From: an uncultured Trueperaceae bacterium
GTDB taxonomy: Bacteria; Deinococcota; Deinococci; Deinococcales; Trueperaceae
Direction: 5' to 3'
Assembly (NCBI GenBank): GCA_937907415.1
Contig: CALCHY010000257.1
Coordinates: forward strand, 1-28,741
DNA: 28,741 bases
Below are positions 22,888-28,741 of this stretch, one piece after another. Under the pieces are notes generated by a model. That model did no database searches. It was not told the origin of the DNA and worked only from the letters and a program-made list of their open reading frames with translations. The first letter of the stretch is position 1; each line of letters begins with the position of its first letter. A program made the translations under genes and the position numbers.

Positions 22888-24945
22888 ATGTCGCAGATCC
22901 GCAACGTTGCCGTCTTGTCGCACAGCGGTGCGGGCAAGACGTCTCTGGTAGAGGCCATGCTCTTCCGGGCTGGCGCCATCCCCACCTTGGGGAAGGTCGA
23001 GGACGGCACCACCGTATCCGACGTGACTCCCGAGGAGAAGCGCCGCAAGATCTCCATCTACTCGAGCGTGCAGCCACTCACCTGGAAGGGTGAGGAGTTC
23101 AACATCATCGACACGCCCGGTTACGCCGACTTCGTCAGCGAGATCCGCGGCGCGCAGGCCGCGGCCGACGCCGCCATCATCGTCGTCTCCGCCGTCTCTG
23201 GCGTGGCCGTGGGCACGGAGCGCGTATGGACTTCGAGCTTCGAGCGCGAACTCTCGACCATGTTCGTCATCAACAAGATGGACCGTGAGAACGCGGACTT
23301 CTTCCGCACCATGGCTGACATCGAGGCCACCCTGCCGGGCAACATCGCGGCCATCCAACTGCCCATCGGGCAGGCGGAGAACTTCCGCGGCATCGTAGAC
23401 CTCCTCACCATGCGGGCTTACGAGTTCCCGGAAGGTGACCCCGTCGAGATCCCGATCCCAGACGAGGTAGGCGGGCTCGCGCAGGAGTACCGCGACCGCT
23501 TGGTAGAGGCCGTCGTCGAGACCGACGACGAGCTGATGATGCAGTACCTCGAAGAGATGACTATCGACCAGGACGCACTGCTGGCGGCGTTCTACGCGGC
23601 CGTGAGGCGCAACGACCTAACGCCCGTGCTCCTCGCCTCTGCAAGCAAGGTCATGGGCATCAGCTTGTTGCTTGACTTCCTCACGCGCGGCGTGCGCCAC
23701 GTCGCGGATCACGGGCCGTTACCTGTTGTGTCTGGCACGGCGCCAACCCTCGGTGATGACCAACCGTTCAGCGCCCGCGTGTTCAAGACCGTGGTCGACC
23801 CGTACCTCGGCAAGGTCTCGATGATGCGGGTGCTGTCAGGGAGGCTGAAGGCGGGCGAACCGCTCAAGGACGCCTCCAACGGCGCCGACCTGCGTACTAA
23901 CCACCTCTACACGCCGCGCGGCAAGGACCTAACCGAGGTGCGGGAGTTGCTCCCCGGCATGATCGGGGCGCTGACCAAAGCGGACGAGGTGCGCACTGGC
24001 GACACGCTCACCGCGCCGGGCGCCGAGTTCGTGCTAGCGCCCATCCGCCTGCCGTCACCCGTCATGGCGTTGGCGCTATTCCCGAAGGCGCGGCTCGACG
24101 AGGACAAGATGGGCGAGGCGCTGAGCAAGCTCCTCGACGCCGACCCGACCTTGGTCCTCGAACGTAACCCCGACACCAAGGAGACCGTCCTGTGGGGCAT
24201 GGGCCACGTGCACCTCGAGATAGCGGTAGCGGCGATGCGCGACCGCTTCGGGGTCGAGGTCGAGACGAGGCCGCCGGCCATCGCCTACCGCGAGACCATC
24301 CAGGGCACCGGTGACGCCCGTTACCGTCACAAGAAGCAGTCCGGCGGTTCCGGCCAGTTCGCCGAAGTCGCCCTCACCGTCGAGCCGCTACCGCGCGGCG
24401 GCGGCTTTGAGTTCGTGTGGAAGGTCGTCGGCGGCACCATCCCGACGCAGTTCATGACGAGCTGCGAGAAGGGCGCCCGGGCGGGCATGGAGGCGGGCGT
24501 GCTCGCTGGCTTTCCCCTGCAGGACGTCAAGGTGACCGTCTACGACGGCAAGGACCACCCCGTCGACTCGAAGGACATCGCCTTTCAGTTCGCGGCCACG
24601 CAGGCCATGCGCGAAGCGCTGGCGCAGGCGCTGCCGATCCTGCTCGAACCTTTGGCTCTCATAAAGGTGAGGGTGCCGGACCGCTTCACTGGCGACGTGA
24701 TCTCCGACCTCAACACGCGCCGCGGGCGCATCTTGGGCATGGACAGCGAGGGGTCCGTGAGCGTCGTCAGCGCCCACGTCCCGCTCTCGGAGATCCAGTC
24801 GTATTCGGCTGACTTGCGGAGCATGACGGGCGGCAGGGGTGCGTTCTCGCTGAAGGTCGACCGTTACGAGGCGGTTCCGGCTCAGGCAGTCGAGCGCGTG
24901 CTGGCCGACGCCAAGCACGCGCCAGCCTCAGGCCAGGGCGGCTAG
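22888..24945 (+). CDS. Elongation factor G paralogue, EF-G-2 type
   Basis: The 685-residue GTPase has G1 as SHSGAGKTS (residues 11-19), G3 as DTPGYADF (75-82), G4 NKMD and G5 SAS, followed by EF-G domains II to V in order. Domain IV shows YRETIQG and GSGQFAEV, and the end has the RRGRILGMDSEGSVSVV and PLSEIQSYSADLRSMTGGRGAF motifs. Canonical EF-G has AHVDAGKTT and DTPGHVDF; here the catalytic switch His is Tyr79, as in Thermus EF-G-2. EF-G moves tRNAs on the ribosome; the paralogue binds ribosomes and GTP, but its special role is unclear. The ATG at 22888 has a GAGGGAG site 5 nt upstream. The gene end overlaps the next, convergent gene by 18 bp. Confidence 0.92.
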   Translation: MSQIRNVAVLSHSGAGKTSLVEAMLFRAGAIPTLGKVEDGTTVSDVTPEEKRRKISIYSSVQPLTWKGEEFNIIDTPGYADFVSEIRGAQAAADAAIIVVSAVSGVAVGTERVWTSSFERELSTMFVINKMDRENADFFRTMADIEATLPGNIAAIQLPIGQAENFRGIVDLLTMRAYEFPEGDPVEIPIPDEVGGLAQEYRDRLVEAVVETDDELMMQYLEEMTIDQDALLAAFYAAVRRNDLTPVLLASASKVMGISLLLDFLTRGVRHVADHGPLPVVSGTAPTLGDDQPFSARVFKTVVDPYLGKVSMMRVLSGRLKAGEPLKDASNGADLRTNHLYTPRGKDLTEVRELLPGMIGALTKADEVRTGDTLTAPGAEFVLAPIRLPSPVMALALFPKARLDEDKMGEALSKLLDADPTLVLERNPDTKETVLWGMGHVHLEIAVAAMRDRFGVEVETRPPAIAYRETIQGTGDARYRHKKQSGGSGQFAEVALTVEPLPRGGGFEFVWKVVGGTIPTQFMTSCEKGARAGMEAGVLAGFPLQDVKVTVYDGKDHPVDSKDIAFQFAATQAMREALAQALPILLEPLALIKVRVPDRFTGDVISDLNTRRGRILGMDSEGSVSVVSAHVPLSEIQSYSADLRSMTGGRGAFSLKVDRYEAVPAQAVERVLADAKHAPASGQGG

Positions 24946-25773
24946 TTGTTCTGCTACGTCCTGCGCTAGTTCGCGGCCGAGGTCTTCCGCCTCACGCGCT
25001 TCGCCGGTCAGGCTCGCCTGCAGGACGGTCGCGCCTTGGGCGACCGCACCGAACAGGGTCAGCTCGCCGTCCTCGGTGACGGTGGCCAGAGCGCCAACGT
25101 GGCGGCCCGGCAGTGCCGCCGCGAACGCCCGCTCCGCACGAACGCGGTCGAGGCTCGGGCGGTGTTGCAGCGAGTACGCGGTCTCGAACGCCAAGTCGTC
25201 ATCGTTCCTCACGACCAGGCCGACGGCGCTCTGCGCAGGAGACGGCGTGAAGATCGCCTCGTCCAACACGGCGTTAACGGCACTACGCAGGTCAAGGGCG
25301 ACGAGCGTGGCGGCAGGCAGCACCACGGCGTCGACTTCGACGGCCAGACGCTTCAGGAGGATAGCGGGCGCGGACGTGTCTACCTCGAGGCGCAGCTGCG
25401 GTTGCGTCGCATGCAGGAAGGCCGCGTCGCGTTCTGACGCTGCCAGTACGGTGGCGCCGTCGGGTAGTGCGCTGAAAGCCGCGCGCCCCTTTGCCGCCAA
25501 TGCGGAGCGCGGCTCAGGGCGCCGCAGTACCGCAGCTAGGCGCAGGCCGTCTGGTAGCACGAACGGGAGGGTCTCAAGCTGCACGACGGCGATGGCTACT
25601 TCGTCTCGCAGCAAGGCGGTGAGGAGCGGTCCAGATTCCTGGCCCGCGGTCTTGGGCACGGTGCGCAGCGAGAGGTGGAGGTCGGGCCACTCTTCCGAAA
25701 GCCGTTCGAGGACGCTTCTAGCGTTGAGGATCGCGAGGGAGCCCTCACGGTTGCCCAGAACAATCCTGGTCAT
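24928..25773 (-). CDS. HemC-like protein lacking the catalytic residues
   Basis: The 281-residue protein follows the porphobilinogen deaminase (hydroxymethylbilane synthase) plan: an N-terminal R..GSLA block (NREGSLAILNA), DEVAIAVV then LPFVLPDGLRLAAVLRRPEPRSAL, LPDGATVLA, VDAVVLPAATLVAL, FTPSPAQSAVGL, AERAFAAAL, and DGELTLFGAVA. The active residues are gone. The HSMKD block reads VQLET (Glu67 and Thr68 for Lys and Asp), the SSLRR block reads ASERD, and the EGGC segment holding the dipyrromethane cofactor reads PGRHV. The whole protein has no cysteine, so it cannot carry the cofactor in the known way. It is likely a binding or regulatory paralogue, or tied to an unknown reaction. Start at ATG 25773; a tiny ORF overlaps it. 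Confidence 0.75.
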   Translation of the reverse strand: MTRIVLGNREGSLAILNARSVLERLSEEWPDLHLSLRTVPKTAGQESGPLLTALLRDEVAIAVVQLETLPFVLPDGLRLAAVLRRPEPRSALAAKGRAAFSALPDGATVLAASERDAAFLHATQPQLRLEVDTSAPAILLKRLAVEVDAVVLPAATLVALDLRSAVNAVLDEAIFTPSPAQSAVGLVVRNDDDLAFETAYSLQHRPSLDRVRAERAFAAALPGRHVGALATVTEDGELTLFGAVAQGATVLQASLTGEAREAEDLGRELAQDVAEQLAALA

Positions 25774-25790
25774 GGCAACATTTGTACCAT
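25770..25790 (-). CDS. Possible 6-codon leader ORF of the HemC-like gene
   Basis: ATG at 25790 opens MVQMLP, whose TGA overlaps the ATG of the HemC-like gene as ATGA (25770-25773). A TATTTT box lies at 25813-25818. The main start has no Shine-Dalgarno, so coupling is plausible, but this ORF is short enough to arise by chance. Confidence 0.25.
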   Translation of the reverse strand: MVQMLP

Positions 25791-25834
25791 GAGCCACTCA
25801 GGGCGAGGCGGCAAAATACGCGTGCTGGCGGGCA

Positions 25835-27007
25835 TTAACCTGCTGCAAGCGCGGCTTTGAGAGAGTCAGCTCGCGCCACGCTCTCCCACGGGAAGCCGTC
25901 GCGACCGAAGTGGCCGTACGCGCTGGTGGCGGCGTAAAGCGGTCTCCGCAGCCCGAGCTGCTCGATGATGGCGGCCGGCCGAGCGTCGAACTCGCTGCGC
26001 ACTAGCTCCGTGAGGCGTTCATCTGCTACCACGCCCGTGCCGAACGTATCGACGTACATGCCGACTGGCCGCGCCACCCCGATGGCGTATGCGAGTTGCA
26101 CCTGGCAACGCTTAGCTAACCCGGCCGCCACGACGTTCTTGGCTATGAAGCGCGCGTAGTAGCTGGCCGAGCGGTCCACTTTGGTCGGGTCCTTGCCGCT
26201 GAAGGCGCCGCCGCCGTGCGGGGCCGCGCCGCCATACGTGTCGACGATGATCTTGCGGCCCGTAAGGCCGGCGTCTGCAGTTGGCCCGCCCTCGACGAAG
26301 CGTCCGGTGGGGTTGATCAGGAATGCCGTGCTGCTCGTGAGGAGCGCCTTCGGAACAACGGCCTCGAGCACGTGCTCCATGAGGTCGGCGCGCATCTGGT
26401 CGAGGCTGACGTCCGGGTCGTGTTGTGCCGATAGGACGACGTTGCGCAGGTGAACGGCGACGCCGTCCTCGTAAGCCAAGGTCACTTGCGCCTTGCCGTC
26501 TGGCCTGAGGTAAGGCAGGGTGCGGTCGCGCCTTACTTGGGCGAGGCGCGCGGCTACGCGGTGAGCTAGTTGGATGGGCAGCGGCATGAACTCTGGCGTT
26601 TCGTCGACGGCGTAGCCGAACATCAGCCCTTGGTCGCCTGCGCCCGTGAGGTCGTAAGCGTCGCCGCTGGCGGCCTCCTGCGCGTGGTCAACGCCTTGCT
26701 TGATGTCTGGCGACTGCTCGTTCAGTGCTATCAGGACGGCGCTATGATCCGCGTCGAAGCCGTAAGCCGCGTCGGTGTAGCCGACCTCGCGCGCTGCCTC
26801 GCGCACGATGGCTTGCACGTCGACGTCAGCGTTGGTGGTGACCTCACCGGCAACGAGCGCCAGCCCGCGGGTAAGCAGCGTTTCTGCCGCCACCCTGGCC
26901 AGCGGGTCTTGCTGCAAGATGGCGTCGAGCACGCTGTCGCTGATGCGATCAGCGAGCTTGTCAGGGTGCCCTTCGGTGACACTTTCGGCGCTAACTAGGC
27001 GCAACAC
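25835..27007 (-). CDS. metK: S-adenosylmethionine synthetase
   Basis: The enzyme makes S-adenosylmethionine from methionine and ATP in the cytoplasm. The 390-residue protein has [29 protein letters not shown], the hexapeptide-containing [12 protein letters not shown], the [12 protein letters not shown] block, [12 protein letters not shown] and the P-loop-like [19 protein letters not shown]. All are family signatures in order, and the length is standard. The GTG at 27007 is chosen because GGAGG lies 8 nt upstream; the open frame extends nine more codons through that site. No SAM riboswitch is possible in the 83-bp gap to the divergent GNAT gene. It complements glyA in one-carbon metabolism. 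Confidence 0.97.
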   Translation of the reverse strand: MLRLVSAESVTEGHPDKLADRISDSVLDAILQQDPLARVAAETLLTRGLALVAGEVTTNADVDVQAIVREAAREVGYTDAAYGFDADHSAVLIALNEQSPDIKQGVDHAQEAASGDAYDLTGAGDQGLMFGYAVDETPEFMPLPIQLAHRVAARLAQVRRDRTLPYLRPDGKAQVTLAYEDGVAVHLRNVVLSAQHDPDVSLDQMRADLMEHVLEAVVPKALLTSSTAFLINPTGRFVEGGPTADAGLTGRKIIVDTYGGAAPHGGGAFSGKDPTKVDRSASYYARFIAKNVVAAGLAKRCQVQLAYAIGVARPVGMYVDTFGTGVVADERLTELVRSEFDARPAAIIEQLGLRRPLYAATSAYGHFGRDGFPWESVARADSLKAALAAG

Positions 27008-27078
27008 GGTGAGAACCTCCACGTTCACGGCCACCGGCTACGCTTTGGCGGCGCCCACCAGGATATCAGGGGCGCAAC

Positions 27079-27084
27079 TATAAT
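27079..27084 (+). promoter_or_regulatory. Consensus -10 box of the GNAT gene, leaderless layout
   Basis: A perfect TATAAT ends 6 nt before the GTG at 27091, so transcription should start on or next to the start codon. No -35 is visible. Confidence 0.65.
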
Positions 27085-27090
27085 CGGGTC

Positions 27091-27594
27091 GTGATCGTGA
27101 GGAGCGCCACGCCAGACGACGCTAACGCCGTGCGTGACCTCCTGGCTGGCATCTACCGCGAGGGTGGCGCGTTCGTGGGGGACGGCGCCGAGGGCGCTGG
27201 CGCACTGGCGGCGCGCATCGGCGGGTTGGGCTCTCGTAGTTGTTACGTCGTTGCCGTCGAGCGCGGCGACGTGGTCGGTTGGTTGGAACTGCACCGCTCA
27301 CCGGCCCGCCGGCTCGAGCACGTTGCGGTCCTCACCCTGGCAGTGGCGCCGCGGGCGCGGCGGCGCGGCGCGGCTCATGAGCTGCTGCGCGCTGGTTACG
27401 CGTGGTGCAGGCAAGTAGGGGTCCTCAAGGTGGCTTTGCACGTGCGGGCGGGTAATGCGGCCGCCGTGCGCCTTTACGAGAGCGAGGGCTTCTCGCTAGA
27501 GGGCCGCGAGGTGCGCCAGGTGCAACGCCTGCAGAGCGAAGGTGGAGGTTTCGAGGATAACCTCGTCATGGGTAAGTGGCTTTCAGACGACTAG
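27091..27594 (+). CDS. GNAT-family N-acetyltransferase
   Basis: The 167-residue protein starts with the family strand IVRSATPDDANAVRDLL and has the acetyl-CoA binding motif LTLAVAPRARRRGAAHELL (an RxxGxA/G variant) near residues 89-107. The second signature, LHVRAGNAAAVRLYESEGF, and an EGRE tail strand follow. It transfers an acetyl group from acetyl-CoA to an amine of a protein or small molecule; the acceptor is unknown. The GTG start directly follows a consensus TATAAT box and there is no ribosome site. It is divergent from metK, and the NYN gene follows after 41 bp. Confidence 0.9.
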   Translation: MIVRSATPDDANAVRDLLAGIYREGGAFVGDGAEGAGALAARIGGLGSRSCYVVAVERGDVVGWLELHRSPARRLEHVAVLTLAVAPRARRRGAAHELLRAGYAWCRQVGVLKVALHVRAGNAAAVRLYESEGFSLEGREVRQVQRLQSEGGGFEDNLVMGKWLSDD

Positions 27595-27623
27595 CGCTCG
27601 TCTGCGCGGCGCTTGGTGCGGGG

Positions 27624-27629
27624 TAGACT
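27624..27629 (+). promoter_or_regulatory. Leaderless-type -10 box of the NYN gene
   Basis: TAGACT lies 6 nt before the GTG at 27636, in the 41-bp gap after the GNAT gene. Confidence 0.5.
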
Positions 27630-27635
27630 GCGGCC

Positions 27636-28193
27636 GTGGAGTCAGCCAACGTGCCGGCCGCGCCGTCGCCACTGCCGGGCGAGAGCCCAACGCAGCGGGT
27701 GGCGCTGTTCGTTGATACTCAGAACCTCTACTACGCGGCGCGCGACAACCATAACGCCAGCGTCGATTATCAGCGCCTGCTAGCTGCCTGCCTGCGCGGT
27801 CGCCACCTGGCGCACGCCAACGCCTACGTGGTCGAGCGCGACGGCGACACCACCGCCTACGGTTTCTTCGGGAAACTCTCCGCGCTTGGTTACCGCGTCA
27901 AACGCCGCAAGGTGCGGGTGCACAGGGTAGACGACGATGGCGCCGTCAAGCTCGAGGGTGACTGGGACATGGGCATCGCAGCAGACATCGTGCGTGGCCT
28001 CGAGAGCGCCGACGTCATCGCGCTGGCAAGCGGCGACGGCGACTTCGCCCCCATCCTCGAGCTGGCGCAAGAGCGCGGCAAACGCGTCGAGGTCCTAGCG
28101 TTCCGCGAGGTGGCTGGTCAGGCGCTTCAAGACCTCGCCGATCGCTTCCTCGCCCTCAATGACGTGCCCGGCATCTTCTTGGCCAACAAGTAG
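27636..28193 (+). CDS. NYN (LabA/DUF88, PIN-like) domain protein
   Basis: The 185-residue protein has the NYN fold, related to PIN and FLAP nucleases. The acidic residues expected at the metal site are Asp27 (LFVDTQNLYY, with Asn30), Asp109/Asp111 in GDWDMGIAADI, and Asp134/Asp136 in LASGDGDFAPIL. Members are thought to cut or bind RNA; LabA relatives in cyanobacteria act in circadian output. The first 18 residues are proline-rich and look unstructured. Start GTG 27636 is set by the TAGACT box 6 nt upstream. A hairpin follows the stop. Confidence 0.85.
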   Translation: MESANVPAAPSPLPGESPTQRVALFVDTQNLYYAARDNHNASVDYQRLLAACLRGRHLAHANAYVVERDGDTTAYGFFGKLSALGYRVKRRKVRVHRVDDDGAVKLEGDWDMGIAADIVRGLESADVIALASGDGDFAPILELAQERGKRVEVLAFREVAGQALQDLADRFLALNDVPGIFLANK

Positions 28194-28194
28194 C

Positions 28195-28230
28195 GGCCTT
28201 CGACTAGCGAAAACCGTTAGTCGGTTGGCC
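28195..28230. terminator. Bidirectional hairpin between convergent genes
   Basis: CGACTAGCG (28201-28209) pairs with CGTTAGTCG (28215-28223) over 9 bp with one G-T wobble and a loop of AAAAC. Flanking GGCC at 28195-28198 and 28227-28230 can extend it past a small internal bulge. It follows the NYN stop and holds the stop of the gene on the other strand. No U-run is seen. Confidence 0.6.
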
Positions 28231-28741
28231 AGCGCGCGTCGCGGGCGCTCAAGTGCGCGGCGTAAGCGCGGAAGTACGCCTGAATGCCCCGTTCGCGGGC
28301 GTCAAGCGCGCGGGTCACGGCCTGGGAGTTGCGGGTGAGGTTGCGGGCTTCAGTTGGGTCGTCGCGCCTGATGACGGCGAGCTGGAGGGCCTCGTCGAGC
28401 AGCTCGAGTTCGACTGTGGCGCGCTCCAGGCCGGTGCGGGTGGTTGTTTCAGTGGCTAGCTGCGCGACGTCGAACGCGGCTAGTTCCGCGCGCGCAGCCA
28501 CTGCGTTCGCCTCCGCCCGAACCAGCGCGGCGCCCAAGCTCTCGTCTAGCCGCACGTTGGCGCTGAGCTGCACGCGCCAAGCGTCCTTCCCGCTAGGGCG
28601 CCAGCGCAGCGCAAGGTTGGCGTCTGGTCGGCCGGCGGCCAGCCCAACGCTGGCAGTGGCGCGGCCGCCGCCTTCTTGATAGTGGGCTTCGAGGCGCAGG
28701 TCGCGCACGGGCGCCCAGAGGGCACGGGCGTGGAGGGCCTC
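28217..28741 (-). CDS. C-terminal part of an unidentified envelope protein (possibly TolC-like)
   Basis: The frame is open from the right edge to a TAA at 28217, giving 174 residues of a longer protein. The first 70 or so alternate in the way of beta strands (LRLEAHYQEGG, TASVGLAAG, ANLALRWRPSG, WRVQLSANVRL). The rest forms long Ala-, Glu- and Arg-rich helices (VRAEANAVAARAELAAFDVAQLA, ATVELELLDEALQLAVIRR) ending at RDARWPTD. Strands followed by helical hairpins recall outer-membrane efflux proteins of the TolC type, where R-A-F-Y-x-Y-A-A-H-L-S-A-like ends occur, but the identity is not firm. The start lies outside the window. It is convergent with the NYN gene. Confidence 0.5.
   Translation of the reverse strand, partial: EALHARALWAPVRDLRLEAHYQEGGGRATASVGLAAGRPDANLALRWRPSGKDAWRVQLSANVRLDESLGAALVRAEANAVAARAELAAFDVAQLATETTTRTGLERATVELELLDEALQLAVIRRDDPTEARNLTRNSQAVTRALDARERGIQAYFRAYAAHLSARDARWPTD

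Noticed and set aside
24928..25773. Functional porphobilinogen deaminase (hemC)
   Set aside because: There is no cysteine to hold the cofactor, and the catalytic Asp, Lys and Arg positions are replaced.
27008..27090. SAM riboswitch before metK
   Set aside because: Only 83 bp separate metK from the divergent gene, and no SAM-box stems are visible; metK has an ordinary GGAGG site.

Overview
The window looks like a chromosomal segment of a high-GC member of the Deinococcota, closest in style to the Truepera/Deinococcus side. This is judged from protein families, not from a search. Pointers are an EF-G-2 type elongation-factor paralogue with the Tyr-for-His switch seen in Thermus EF-G-2, a homoisocitrate dehydrogenase (alpha-aminoadipate lysine route) very close in sequence to the Thermus enzyme, two DUF4388 (PatA-like) proteins, and many genes with a TANNNT box 5-8 nt before the start codon, which is the signature of leaderless transcripts. 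Chain-length, EnvC-like, AMIN-amidase and possible TolC-like proteins suggest a double-membrane envelope. No rRNA, tRNA, CRISPR array, integrase or intact insertion sequence was seen.

Layout. 1-713: 3' part missing cysQ (-). 817-1599: TipA-type MerR regulator (+) with a clear operator. 1613-2893: AAA/DUF4143 ATPase (-) preceded by three 23-bp tandem repeats; probably an acquired island. 3025-9251: a seven-gene minus-strand operon, Nudix - DUF4388 - Wzz-like - rmlD - rmlC - rmlB - rmlA, with repeated 4-nt stop/start overlaps, for dTDP-rhamnose and polysaccharide chain length. 9323-11327: AMIN/Amidase_3 cell-wall amidase and a YhcB/ZapG-like membrane protein (-). 11378-12247: HEWGH metallopeptidase candidate (+). 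12257-14368: zinc-ribbon/class III cyclase/AAA signalling protein (-). 14414-16641: EnvC-like coiled-coil protein with a degenerate LytM domain, then ftsX (-). 16723-17715: homoisocitrate dehydrogenase (-).

17898-19993: DUF4388 protein and a HAMP-only membrane protein (+). 20013-21248: glyA (-). 21353-22111: SDR oxidoreductase (+). 22124-22780: CYTH protein (-). 22888-24945: EF-G-2 (+). 24928-25773: a cysteine-free, apparently non-catalytic HemC (porphobilinogen deaminase) homologue (-). 25835-27007: metK (-). 27091-27594: GNAT acetyltransferase (+). 27636-28193: NYN-domain protein (+). 28217-28741: 3' end of an envelope protein (-).

Themes. One is cell wall and division: amidase, YhcB/ZapG-like protein, EnvC-like activator and FtsX lie within 7.5 kb, yet ftsE is not beside ftsX. 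Another is one-carbon metabolism (glyA, metK). A third is unusual gene starts: leaderless promoters and tiny upstream ORFs whose stop overlaps the next start. The most unexpected single gene is the HemC-like pseudoenzyme. No stretch over 300 bp lacks a gene.
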